From Chamaecrista fasciculata (taxonomy: Eukaryota > Streptophyta > Magnoliopsida > Fabales > Fabaceae): 64,000 nucleotides of DNA. Numbering within the stretch: the first letter of the stretch is position 1; the number at the start of each line of letters is the position of its first letter. Of this stretch, positions 47,297-59,147 are shown in pieces. Made by a program: the position numbers and the translations under genes. The stretch spans positions 49,376 to 113,375 of the forward strand of contig QANZ01043758.1 in assembly GCA_003254925.1 (NCBI GenBank), read 5' to 3'. A model generated the notes under the pieces. The model was given only the letters and a program-made list of their open reading frames with translations. It ran no database searches and was not told where the DNA came from.

Positions 47297-47609
47297 AAAA
47301 AACATTAATTTCGTCTCCAAATTTTACACCAACTGTCAATTTTATCTCTAATATTTTTTTGCAGTTAATTTTGTTTCTAATGTTTTATATTTTGGTCTAT
47401 TTTATTCTTTGACTAATTTCTTTCAATAAATTAATAATAGATTGCGTTCTATTTTTTAATCTGAGTTAGAATTTTGAGTTTCTTTTTCTATCAATCTTGT
47501 CGTACATGTCATTAGCCATTTAGATTATATTATTAATATTTGATAAAAATAAGAGTAAATGATAAAATTAACTAATATATAAAATATTGGGAACAAAATT
47601 AATGTTTTT
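47297..47609. mobile_element. Foldback MITE, family B copy 2
   Basis: Begins aaaaaacattaatttcgtct and ends with the near complement. It matches copy 1 (40118-40459) in the opposite orientation across most of its length. Confidence 0.65.
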
Positions 47610-50275
47610 GCCAAAGTGTTTAATAAGTCTTATAAAATACATAAATTTTACAAACTTTATAAACCCATGCAATTCAAAAGATGACAAGATCTGCTTTGGT
47701 AAAATTGGACATTAGGAATTGGTATCATCGAGAATGAACAAATTTTATATAATAATTATAATCTGATCATTTCAAATATGCTTGACCTATTGTGCCCAAT
47801 CTGTCAAAGATACCATCATATTACCTTCACATCAGACACTATTAATGACTTAGTGAGAATTTTGAATAAAAGTTTCACTGTTCTTTTACCTCTAACATGT
47901 GAAAGAAAAAATGTACTTTTATTTACATATTAATAAGTTGGTATGCTGCCGCCCAAAAAGAAAAAAGAAAAAAAAAGTACCCAATATGATATCACATGCT
48001 CCCTTTAAAATTATCATTAAGATTAAGATTGGGTGTAAAAAAACCTGTTAGATATTTGTTTATAATTAATTTTTACAAAATAAAGATTAATTAAATACTT
48101 CTATATATGGAGGTTTAAATTCAAATATTATAATCATTGTTCTTTAAAAATTACTTGTTTATAAGTTCATCAAACTAATTTGACATGGAAAGATCTAAAA
48201 ATACCCCAACAAGAAAAATGGGCGCATGATGTGTGCTGTGTCTTAAATTGTTCTGGTGTATCATTACTAGTGAGAAAATAAAAGTGAGTTGCATTATTTA
48301 TACATTTCTTTGAATAAAATTAGATAAGATAAGATGTTCTATTTATAATTTGTTTGATTAGGACTATGAGAATATTGATGAAAATGCATAAAGACTTAAA
48401 AAATCCCTTTATTTATCCATTGTTTTAAGCATAATGGCGTGAAGTTCAAAGCTTTTGAATTGCATGCAACAAATGGCAACCAAGGGCTACAAAATTTGCT
48501 TATTTCTCGTGTGCCTTTAATTTACCCTTTAACCTTTATGTCACAAGTCACAACTCACATGCCCTATGCCTTTTCCATTAATTGAAAACTTCATTTCATT
48601 TCAAACCTTTAATTACAATTACAATTACATTAAAAATTACAGTACATTACAACTCTTTCTTTCTTTCTAGGCGGGTTTTGTGAATTTGGTTGCTATAATG
48701 AGTCACAATCCCTATCTCACATGACAACTACCATAATTAGATGCATGAAACAAGTTAGTTCAATTATTCAATTACTCCTTTTATTTTCATACAACAACCA
48801 ACCATTACTCTCTCTCTTTAATTTCTCTTTTTTTTTTCCTCTTATTATTTAATACCAATAAGAAAATCATTTAATGAGGAAGTTTATCCCCTCCCCACAA
48901 CAATAGATAGTGTTGTGTAGTTAGTAATTTACATAGTATATAATACGGGACGCATATATAGAATAATATTTGTCAATCTTATTACATTTATTATATATCA
49001 GCATATTTATCAATTTTAAAAATATAGAAAGAATTTTTGTGTGTACCTATCAGTAGTTTATTGTTGTGTACGTATGCCACACATTTTTTTTTATTTAGTT
49101 ACACTCAATTTCACCAATAAACTTATATTAGGGACAAATTTGACATTTGGTGTAGAGTTTGGACACCAAAAGAGTACTTTTTCCAAGTATAAAAGTATAT
49201 TTTGATTAAAATAAATAAACTTGTTATTATATTTTGCTATAATTTTAACAATTGTTTTTCAAAGAGAAAAATTCAATTGACTATAGTAGTAATTCCAGTT
49301 TTGTTGTAAATCAGAGTATCTATTATCTAGACCACACTTTTATTGTAATCATAATAATAAATCTAATATAATAACATAATATTAATTAATATTCTATATA
49401 TAGCACACCTAAATTGTCAAGCAAACTTGTTAGGATTACCAAAAAAGTAATCTCAACTCCTTGAAATTAAGTAAACTTAAATTTGAAATCAATGGAGCCA
49501 CAAATGCAGATAGGTGTTAATAATATATAATAAAAAAAATAGAATAAATATGTTATTTGATCCTGAAAAGTGTAATTCAGTTTAATTTATATATTTTAAT
49601 TTTTGAAAATTTAAAAATAATATCATTTATTATTTTAAATTTATTTTGTAAAAAGAATTTATAACAATAAAATAACTATATATATTGATTTCATAAATTT
49701 ATAGAATAAAAAAATAAATTAAGTTTTAAAAGATTAAATAATTAATTCATCTTATGCATTTATTCTATTAAAATATTACTCATAGTAGACCTAAATCATC
49801 AGCACTGGGAGTGAGAAAGCATAGTGTGACTAAAAAAAGATATACTATTGAATTCCTAGGATTAAGGAAATTTAAATGGATAAAGAGGAAAAGAGGTGCA
49901 TAGAATAGTGTGATGATAATGATATTTGAGCTTGATTTGTTTGATAAATTAAAAACATCTCTCTATTCTATTTCTATATATAAATATAAATGTCTAACTG
50001 CCAACGTGTCTATTTGCAAGAAACCAAACAAAAGACACTGAGAATTGAGAGACAGAGAGAGATAGAGGTTTTGTTATTGTGGGACCCTTTCTATTTCTCA
50101 AGTATGTATGTATGTAATTGTAGTATCAAATAATCAACAATGTACAGTACTATTACCTCTAAATGCTAATGCAGCTTCTCTCATTTTAGTTTTTTTGTCT
50201 CTCTCTCTCTCTCTACACATAAATTTTCCGCCATTACAAAGAAAGGAACAGTGTCTCCTTCTGTACCTATAGGGG
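47610..50275. other. Long AT-rich intergenic spacer upstream of the kinase gene
   Basis: About 2.7 kb with no coding sequence I can support. Some poly-pyrimidine and poly-A/T tracts are present. The distal promoter of the KIPK-type gene would lie here. Confidence 0.45.
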
Positions 50276-51863
50276 CTATAGTTGGAGGGATTGATTGATT
50301 ATTGTGTTTGTGTTTGTGATTCTATGCCCTCTCTCTCTCTCTCTGTCTCTGATATTTCTCGTGATTACCATTTCAACCTTTTCTTCTTCTCTTTCCTCAT
50401 TCACTCTCTCCCTCCCTATTCTCCTCCATTCATTCCTTCCAATTCCTTTCTTTCTACCCAACTTTTTCTCTCTTTCTCTTTCATGTTTCAAACCCTAATA
50501 GAATAGGCCTTGCTTATGTTTTTCAACTCGCCGCTTGCATCTAAAGGATTTTCTGACTTTGGGGTTTCTCTCTCTTCTCTCTCTCTCTCTCTCTCTCTTT
50601 CTCTGCATTGGGGCTCTGTCACTGACTGTTCTCCCCACCTTTGATTTTGTTTCAGGTAATGGTTCTTTTGTTGAAATTTTTTGTTTCATTTTTATTTGAT
50701 CTTTCTTCTTTTTTTCAATTGGGTTGGTGTCATCATATGGTTTCTGTTTTCAGCTGTCTTGATTATTAATTAAAGTTTCTTTCTTTTTGTACTTATACTC
50801 CTGATCCGTGAGGAGTGAAATTGGTGATGTATTATTTTGTTGGATTGATTGGCTTTGTTCTTTTTTGTTTCTTAGTTTGAAGGGAGATTCTAATTAGCCT
50901 TTTTTCTTCCTTTTCAAATTTTGAATGATCCTGAATCTTAATGTATCCTTCTTTTCTTCTCTAATACTCACTAACCCATCCCCCAATTGTTCTGTGGTGA
51001 AAAAAACACCCATTTTCATTTTCACTTCTTCCAACATAGCATCATAAAACTAAATCTGCATAAAACATCACTTTCCTTCTGACACACCTATATTTATATA
51101 TAGCACACACACAAACTGAGCTCTCATGGAGGGTGAGTCTGCATCCTCTGAATTTCTTGAGAAATTTACATGGTAAGTTTGGGAGAGAAAGAGACACAAA
51201 TGATCTAGGATCCCACTATTAGCAATAAGTGGGGTCTTGTCTTAATGGTCAAAAGGTGAGCTTTCTCTCTTTAAAATATCTATGTAACTTTCACGACAAC
51301 TTCAGAGGATCCCAATCTGAATGGAGGTAAACATTGAGAGAAAGGAAATACTACCTCTTTTATGAGGATCTGGATAAAACAACCATTTTAATATATTAAG
51401 TGAAGTAAGGCACTTTGTTTTGTATGGACAATTTAGTGTTGAAAATCTCGCATGTTCAATATTATGGAGAAAAGAAACAAACTATTTTGACCTATACTTT
51501 TTGTTTTGTCATACAATTCTTGCTATAAATATGTATATATATTACAAATGTGCAAGTGGATTGGTGCTCTAGAAAGGTACTTGTGTACCACAAGTGTTTC
51601 TTTATTTCAACCATACTTTTTGCTTACTGTAATATGAAACTCTGCAAAATGTCAGGATTCGGATTCTTCACCTGTTAAACAATTAAGGGATTCTAGTTAG
51701 CTAGTCGGTTCTGCGGGGAGCTATGACTGAAGAGAAAGATGGAGGATGTGCAATGCAGTGTGTGACTTCTCTGCTACTTTCTCTATGTGACTCATCTTTA
51801 GAAATGGGCTAATATTAAGTTGCTGAGCTATATTTGTTTTGTCATCAAATATTTTTATCAAGT
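50276..51863 (+). promoter_or_regulatory. KIPK-type gene CT-rich 5' leader with leader intron
   Basis: A CT-rich stretch (50325-50610, including a (TC)n run at 50574-50600) ends in TTTCAG|GTAATG, a good donor at 50656. A matching acceptor ATGTCAG|GATTC ends at 51655. The inferred leader intron (50656-51655) would put a short leader exon (51656-51863) before the start codon. Leader introns are common in plants; RNA data would be needed to confirm this one. Confidence 0.5.
51723..51812 (+). promoter_or_regulatory. Upstream ORF in the KIPK-type gene leader
   Basis: ATG at 51723 opens a 29-codon frame (MTEEKDGGCAMQ...) that ends in TAA at 51810-51812, 51 nt before the main start at 51864 and in the same frame. 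If the inferred leader is right, the ORF lies in the mature leader and could damp translation. Confidence 0.4.
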
Positions 51864-54800
51864 ATGGATACATCACGCAGTACTTGTGAGATAGTGGAAT
51901 CAAGAGAAGAGATAGTTTCTGAGTTCAGAATGGATGAAAAAGCTGAGAGTAGTTGTGCTCACAAATCAGGTAAAAAATATTCAATAGAGGATGATATTGA
52001 TCGTCTGTTCCAAGCAATTGACATTAAAAATTCAGCTAGAGGTTCTAGCACACCACGTTCACAAAAGAGTGCTCTTAAAAGGCCGATAAAAGTCAGTTCA
52101 TCTCAGGCATCAGGCATTGGGATCTCAGAGCCTGTAAGTTTGAAGCAGGCTCTCAGAGGATTGTGTATATCTCAGGCTTCAGAGATGGCTGCTTTGAAGC
52201 GACTATCAAAGCCATCTACATCGTCTAGGGTGTCTGAAGCCGGAACTATTAAAAAGTTGTATACGGCAGTTGTAGATGAGGGGAAAGGGAACTTGGTGGA
52301 AATCTCTCTTGTGCCAGAGATTTCTGCACCTACTGATAAATTGCCAATGGAAGAGAAGTTGGCTTCTTGTGCTGATCATTCTACTCCTTTTATCGATACT
52401 ATAAATCATGAAGCTATCCCAACCGGTATAGCATCACGAGATCAGATTGTTCTTCTTCCATCCGAAGTTGGCATGGCGGCTGAAAAATCGGTAGTTGCAA
52501 ATTCGTCCTCAACCACTTGTGAGAATGAGGAAGTGCCAGAGGTTAAGATTGTTCCTGCTTCCTCTGGCAAAGCTTCTACCGGTTCTTCAACGCTAGATAA
52601 AGGGCAGGAAGCAAAGCTGCATTCTGAAGCCTATCCTTCTAGCTCTCGCACTATTAGTGCAGCGGATAAATCCACAAGCAGTATTACATGCTTGGCAAAG
52701 CCAATTTTCTGGAACAAGAGTTTCCTTAAGAAAAAAGTGAAGCCGGATTTATCTTCTGCCTCAAGCAGCTCCACTCTATGTACTGGGAAAACTGACAATG
52801 ACTCGGATCCTAGTACAAGTAATTTCAACAAGGAGACTGGAAAATCTAATTTTAAGAATGGAGTGAAAGAAAACGAAAAACTGTCTCCCAGCAGTTCAAA
52901 TCATAGCATGGAAGTTAATTCAATTTGTGCAGGCATGGAATTGAGCAAGCCTGGTTACGGTACGAGTTGCAGTAAGAGAACTAAATTTCTAGTAACAAAA
53001 ATGGATGAGAAGTCAAGGTCAAAGGAAAAGGGTGAATTCTCCCAAAGCTCAAAAAGTAGTATTGGTGAGTATAGTAGTAGCACGAGCGTAAGTGAAGAGA
53101 GCAATCTAAGCGCCTCTAGTCGCAGTGGCCACAGGCCTCACATGTCAAAACACCTGAGATGGGAAGCCGTTCGTGCTATTCAGCAGCAGCACGGTAACTT
53201 AAGTTTGAGGCACTTTAAGGTGATCAGGAGGCTTGGTTGCGGGGACATCGGAACTGTTTATCTTGCGGAACTGATTGGTACAAGCTGCCTCTTTGCTTTA
53301 AAAGTGATGGATAATGAGTTTTTGGTAAGCCGGAAAAAAATGTACAGGGCCCAAACTGAAAGGGAGATCCTGCAGATGCTGGATCATCCTTTTCTTCCTA
53401 CGCTTTATGCGTATATTACAACGGATAAGCTCTCTTGCTTGGTTATGGAGTATTGCCCAGGTGGGGATCTGCATGTGCTACGCCAGAGGCAACAATGTAG
53501 GAGTTTCTCCGAACAAGCAACTAGGTTGGACTTCTTCATCCATTCTTTCTTTCTTTCTTTCTTTCTGTTTGCGAATCTGATTTTGTAGGTAACTTGGATA
53601 AATTAAAATGAAATGTTCAAGAAGTCAAAAAATCTTTTTGATAATTTGTTTAGTTGTAGGTTGTAGCATTTATTTGTTTGATCCGCATATCTGAAGCTGT
53701 CATTGAACTATTTGTTTATTTTTCTTACAAGGTATAAATTCAAGAGAACAGAACTGTGGATAGTGCTAATATAATATCAAAAAGTAAAAAGAACTATGCA
53801 GTAGGATCATGGTTTAGTATCAGTTTACTAGCTATTTCTTCACATCTATTGCTATGCACCAGAATTAAGCAACAAAGGTCTAATTTTAAGAGAACAGGAA
53901 ATAACATTTATAAAAACAAAGAACTATGCAATATGATCATGGTCACATGCTAGCTGTTTTTTTTTTTTGAAAACCAATGTTAAGTCAGGTTCATTTTACT
54001 AGGTACTTTTTGGACTAAGCTCATGTCATTATATCTACAGGTTTTACGTTGCTGAAGTTCTCCTTGCTCTGGAGTATTTGCACATGCTTGGAGTTGTATA
54101 TCGAGATCTTAAGCCAGAGAATATCCTGGTCCGAGAAGATGGCCACATTATGTTGACAGATTTTGATTTGTCACTTAGATGTTCTGTCAACCCGATGCTA
54201 GTTAAGTCATCTCCGCCGGATGTGGATCCGACAAAGAAGATGTCCAGTCCCTGTGCAGAGGCTAGTTGCATACATCCTTTCTGTCTACAACCCAACTGGC
54301 AAGTCTCGTGTTTCACTCCTATTCTTTTATCCACTGGAGCAAAATCTCGGAAGATAAAATCCGACATAGCTTCTCAGGTTGGTCCTTTGCCACAGCTTGT
54401 AGTAGAGCCAACCAGTGCCCGATCTAACTCTTTTGTCGGAACCTACGAATACCTTGCTCCAGAGATCATCAAAGGTGAGGGCCATGGGAGCGCGGTAGAC
54501 TGGTGGACTTTCGGTATTTTTTTGTTCGAGCTTTTGTATGGTAAGACTCCCTTCAAGGGTCCAGGAAATGAGGATACATTAGCCAATGTTGTGTCACAAA
54601 GCCTTAAGTTCCCAGATGCTCCTATTGTCAGCTTCCACGCGAGAGATTTGATTCGAGGATTGTTGATTAAGGACCCCGAAAACCGATTAGGTTCTGTAAA
54701 AGGCGCGGCTGAGATAAAACAGCACCCTTTCTTTGAAGGCCTCAACTGGGCTCTGATAAGATGTGCAGCACCTCCCGAGCTCCCGAGATTCCGCGATTTT

Positions 54801-54893
54801 GGAAGTTGTGCACCATCTATGGCAGTGTCACAAAAGGAGAATGCCAATGATTTAGAGGATACCGAAGATTGTGAGGAGTTTGAACTATTCTAG
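51864..54893 (+). CDS. KIPK: KIPK-type AGC VIII protein kinase, 2 exons, 837 aa
   Basis: Plant-specific Ser/Thr kinase of the AGC VIII group (relatives of D6PK and KIPK, which act in auxin transport and growth signalling). Exons 51864-53524 and 54041-54893; the intron is GT-AG with phase kept (AG|G = Arg554). Residues 1 to about 448 form a Ser/Thr-rich tail with blocks that look KIPK-like: [11 protein letters not shown] near the start, [16 protein letters not shown], and [20 protein letters not shown]. Kinase domain: glycine loop [10 protein letters not shown] at about 457, Lys in FALKVMD at about 482, YRDLKPEN (574-581), then DFD (594-596) in place of DFG, the AGC VIII hallmark. A long insert with a Cys-rich piece precedes the activation segment [14 protein letters not shown]. 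The protein ends EEFELF, an FxxF hydrophobic (PDK1-docking-like) motif. The KIPK branch is chosen for the long N-terminus; other AGC1 kinases are possible. Confidence 0.9.
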
Positions 54894-55729
54894 TTATACT
54901 ATGTAGGGAAAGGGATAGTAGCCAAAGTGTAACTCAAAACATGGTGACATATATAGATAGGTTAATATATGTTTATACGGAGTTATAAGTTGCAAGCAAA
55001 TCCATATATATATAGGAAACATGAGATCTCTTCTTTAGGATGTTCTGCTGGCTGTTTTATGATAATAGCAGTGGATTTTTTTTTTATTTGTTTCCACGGG
55101 TTTGAGCCTTTGTCACTTTTTTGACACCACTGTATTATATTGAATTACGCATGCAAAGATCATTTAATGTATATCGAGCATTTTAATGCTGCTTCCTGTG
55201 GGCATTGGTTAGTATGCATTTATCTTGAGACCAGCCTCCTTGTGATTCCGTAGACTTTGATAACATTCTTGCTATAGACAAGCAGATCACAAGATGGATG
55301 ACATTCAACGTGAAGAGTTTTATTTGGCCAAAAAAAGAGTTTTAACTATTTCGTTCTCGGTCTGAATCAGAATCAGAATAAGATATTAGTGATGAAAAAA
55401 AGGGTTGAGTATGAGTTTGATTCAGTTTCTGATTTATCCTTTTGTTAGAATTTGAATCTTGATGACGCAGATCAAGCCATTAAGTTCAGAAGCTCATATT
55501 TTTGTTATCAGCTTGTTCTTATTGTGTGGTGGGAACATCATTTGCTACGTGTCAGTATCATATTAGATTCTGCATATATCAATGCTCAACACATTCACTG
55601 TCTTTTGGCCAGAGCTTAACAAATTTACTTGAGGATATTATTCAAGAATTCATTCATATTCATAAAGTTTCTTTAATAATTATTAATTTTTTGTACAAAA
55701 GAATCCTCAAAGATATATATAACCTATAA
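54894..55729. other. Kinase 3' side and intergenic spacer
   Basis: Probably the 3' untranslated region of the kinase gene to about 55150, then AT-rich spacer without recognised features. Confidence 0.45.
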
Positions 55730-56128
55730 GGTCAAAGGGTTATTTTAGTCCTAAATGTATGTCCTAATGTTTATTTTGGTCCATTATGTTTCAAAATGTT
55801 CAAATTGGTCCTAAATGTTGGCAAAATGATTCATTTTGGTCCTAAATATTGATAAAATGTTTCATTTTGGTCTAAAATTATTAAATTTGGTCATATTTCT
55901 CTTGTCTCTTATTTCAAGTTCAAAGAACTTATTAAGATGAACTCATAGCTCTGAATTTGTCGCATTCGAATTTGAAATGAAAGAGATGTAGTTCTAAATT
56001 CATCACGTTTGAACTTGAAACAAGTCATATTCAATAATATTTTGCAAATATTTAAGACCGATTTAAATATTTTAAAATATAATAGACCAAAATAAACATT
56101 AAAGCATACATTTAGAACTAAAATATAG
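55730..56128. mobile_element. Foldback MITE, family A copy 2
   Basis: Same order of blocks as the copy at 17777-18272: 'ttggtcctaaatgt' words, 'caaattggtcctaaatgtt', then 'gctctgaatttgtcgcattc' near the centre, and inverted on the right side. The right arm is more diverged. Ends are approximate. Confidence 0.7.
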
Positions 56129-56477
56129 GGGTGTACAAAAATCCGGTGGTCCGGTCAATTTGGGCCGGGTCAAAAATAGAACTGGGCCGGGTCTCAGGAC
56201 AGGATAATGTCCTCTTTCACCAACTTATAATGTACTAGATACCATAACTCTATACAGGATGGGGTTAATAATTTTTTTTTTTTGGCTACTTTTCATGGTT
56301 AAAAAGAACTTTTTTTTTTGTGAGAAAAAGAACTTTTTTGAATATGCATCGAAGTTCGAGTAGAATTTTGTATATAAATTACTAATTAAATGTTGAGGTG
56401 AAATAAAATCGAAAAAGAAAAACCCCTTCAAAACCCAAGGTTTATGCGCTCCGTCCTATATTCAAACTCATCCGAAA
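56129..56477 (+). promoter_or_regulatory. RAD52-1 upstream region
   Basis: About 350 bp between the family A MITE and the RAD52-1 start. It contains T-rich tracts and an 'ggtccggtcaatttgggccg' piece that resembles a transposon end. No clear promoter elements were recognised. Confidence 0.3.
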
Positions 56478-58197
56478 ATGGCGTTTTCTTGTCTGAGATT
56501 GAAATCTCTTACACGATCGCTTCCATCATCACTCTCTGCTTCTTCCGATTCGAAACTGTTGCTTTCGCTTTCGCAAAGCTGTCGTCGCCACTCCAAATCT
56601 TCTGCTTCTTCTGCTGCAGCAGACACTGACAAATTCCTAGACGATGGCGACGACGTCGTTCCCACTTCCGGAATCAGTAGGCCCCTCTCCGAAATACTCA
56701 AGGTTCTCAACAAGAGAGTCCCTGATTCGCTTGTCAAAACTCGCGTTGAGAAAGATGGGTTCCCCATCAGATACATTCCCTGGTACCCATATTTTCCTCG
56801 CTTTCTGTCTCCTTTTTTGGGTCCCTAGAAAATGTAAGAAAAATGTTGGTATTGTACTATTGTTGTTGTTACTGTAATAAGTAAATCCCCACTCTCATAT
56901 TTCCTTATTTCTGTGTTCATTGTTTCATGTATAGGCATGTTGTGAACCGTATTATGAACTTACATGCTACAGGTATGCCGTCCATCTTATCTTACTTTTA
57001 AGAGTAAACATATAAAGTTCAGTTTTATAATATTTAATCCTGGAAAATGGGCTTGAAGTAAGAATTTGTATTGCCTACACAACTTACAAGGACTAAAGTG
57101 TATAAATTAGACTTTCAGGGATTAAGTTGATAATTTATGTATCTTCCAAGAAGAAGATTATATGTTTACTCTACTGTTATTTTTGGCGTTCTTGTGATTT
57201 GCTGATTTATCAAAATTGCTATAATCATGCTAGAGTGGTCTGGTGAGGTTCGGAATATCAGCTACTCTGCTTGCGGCAAGTCTGTCTCTGTTGTTTATCG
57301 TGTGACGCTTTATGGAACTGATGCAGAGGTATCAATTTTGTACCAATAAGTTTTGATCTTGGTATTTTTTTTTTCTTTTGCTGACCCTTCATTTTTCTTC
57401 TCTAACCTCTATAATCAACTGGTGGTTGTCGCTTGTCATGCTGTAAATTACTGTTATAGTTCTGGTTCAATTAGTAAATCTTGTATTTGAAAAAATTAAT
57501 TTCACCATCTAATTCCATGTTTTGGATGCTCAATTTTAACTTAGATGGTTCCTTTGTTGTCTTGAAACATGAAATTTCACAGAATGGACTCTGTCCTAGG
57601 CTTAGATTGTGTGTCCCTAGAAGCTGCAAATTATAGCTTCTTTCTGCAACATGTTTCTCAGAATCATATTTTGGTGGTTCCACTTCCAAGCTATATTTAG
57701 TTTACACCTAACTCATAGTTGTTGGTGGATCCTTAAAACCTTCTAAATCAGTTAGCCCAGTTGCCTGCCGACTCACTTTTTTTGCACTTCTAGTACTATT
57801 TAAGTAATCACATTTTACTGTCTTTCTGCACTTTAAGTTTTAAAACCTAAAGTTGAGTTTGTTATTATGAGAAAGCATCTCTTTTTGTCAAAGAAATAAC
57901 ACAAATATATTTGTTTTAAACTTGTTCTTTGTTCTTTAGTCTTGTGCGTATCCACCAAAGAAATAACATGCTCTATAGTTTTTACTAAGCTTTGTATTTT
58001 CACTTCTTTTTAATCGTTTCTTGTCGTCTGCCTATCCCCCCTTTTTTCTCTAGATTTATAGAGAGTCAACCGGTACTGCTTCACTTGATGACACTAGTTA
58101 TGGAGATCCTGTACAGAAGGCAGAAGCAATGGCTTTTCGTCGAGCTTGTGCACGCTTTGGGCTTGGGCTTTACCTTTATCATGAAGATGCATCATAG
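56478..58197 (+). CDS. RAD52-1: Organellar RAD52-like protein 1 (RAD52-1/ODB1), 4 exons, 193 aa
   Basis: Plant RAD52-type single-strand DNA-binding/annealing protein, known from Arabidopsis (ODB1) to act in mitochondrial DNA recombination and nad transcript splicing. Exons: 56478-56782, 56935-56972, 57234-57328, 58054-58197; introns GT-AG, frame closed at 193 aa against about 176 in Arabidopsis. The N-terminus (MAFSCLRLKSLTRSLPSSLS, then many Ser/Arg/Leu and few acidic residues) looks like a mitochondrial presequence. The conserved core starts at SGISRPLSEILKVLNKRVPD and runs through GFPIRYIPWHVVNRIMNLHA, WSGEVRNISY, VVYRVTLYGTDAE and the C-terminal DPVQKAEAMAFRRACARFGL then GLYLYHED, which is the RAD52 fold's signature helix. 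Exon 2 is only 38 bp. No RAD51-binding tail is present, as usual in plants. Intron 2 carries a small foldback MITE. Confidence 0.93.
57001..57172. mobile_element. Small foldback MITE in RAD52-1 intron 2
   Basis: Starts agagtaaacatataa and ends with the exact reverse complement ttatatgtttactct (15 bp), with further partial complementarity inside. Total 172 bp. Confidence 0.65.
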
Positions 58198-58550
58198 TCA
58201 GTTGGTTCTGCTACTCAGGTTTGACGGGTTTGTAATTGCCATTGCTTCCTTTTCTGTTCTCAGCTTTGGTTCGTGTTAGAACGTTAGTGGAGGAGATCAT
58301 ACATATTGGATAATAGTAGTATGAAATCATTTTGTGTATTGTCACTTGAAAGTGGTCTCTTCAAGCTTTGGTAATGGTATGTTAGATTTTTTATATGGTG
58401 TATTTTTGGGATTCCTTCCATTAATCTACTCTGCTTATATGCAGGCTGGAGGGAAATTGTAATACTATTGCTCCTTAAAGTAACAATATTCCTAATACTG
58501 TTATTACTTTTTTTTTAATTCCACATTTTATATATTTGTTAGCGTGCTGC
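58198..58550 (+). other. RAD52-1 3' untranslated side
   Basis: T-rich sequence directly after the stop codon, with several candidate poly-A signals (for example aataat words near 58308). No gene seen. Confidence 0.4.
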
Positions 58551-58559
58551 ATTTTTATA

Positions 58560-58960
58560 TCAGAAGTTGGTGAGGAGCCGAGGATTGTGGGCAGAAAAAA
58601 GAGGGTGAGGATGAAGAGGGAGGTAGACTGACGATTTTGGGAATCTTGTGTTCTAGTTCCTCAAAGTGTTAAGATTTTTATTATCTTTTCTTGTTTGGCT
58701 GGTTTTCTTGAGGATACAACCTCTGCTACTTATTTAGAAGAAAATCCCCAGCTCACCAATTAGTATGAGAGTTTGCAGTGAGTTAGAATGGTCAATATAA
58801 CGATGGATTCAAGAGTGAAAGAGTTGGAGAGAGAAATGGCTGACGTCAAGTTGCAAGTAGGACAAAACAACTCAAGGATAGTATAGCTCTAATGAAGGAT
58901 TTATTTTTAAAATCTTTTAATAAGTTAAAGGAGATATCTGTAAATAGCTTACAATCGAAG
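58560..58960 (+). mobile_element. LTR-retrotransposon remnant: LTR end, primer site, gag start
   Basis: A GA-rich leader-like stretch is followed at 58758-58775 by ccaattagtatgagagtt, a decayed form of the tRNA-Met primer-binding word (tggtatcagagc). An ATG at 58803 then opens MDSRVKELEREMADVKLQVG and stops after 27 codons. This looks like the N-terminus of a Ty3-type gag. No protease or polymerase is present. A decayed fragment only. Confidence 0.45.
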
Positions 58961-59147
58961 TTATGCTTTTCCTTTTTTCTCTTAAAATATTAACAAGTCG
59001 GGCTGAAGGAAAATTTTAATTGTATGAGAAGCAAATGAGAATTTTATATCAGAACTTGGACGTTCAATACACAGACATGACTTGAACGTTCAATACATAT
59101 TTTGGCTAGATAGGAAGTAGGCATAATAGTACATAGAATTGAGTTAA

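Noticed and set aside
50276..50689. Overlapping open frames on both strands upstream of the kinase
   Set aside because: They are low-complexity translations of the CT/GA-rich leader.
53525..53588. Read-through of the kinase exon into [11 protein letters not shown]
   Set aside because: A canonical donor follows ACTAG at 53524, and the second exon restores the conserved [14 protein letters not shown].
57992..58279. 95-codon open frame over RAD52-1 exon 4
   Set aside because: Wrong frame; the RAD52 frame (DPVQKAEAMAFRRACARFGL) ends at 58197.
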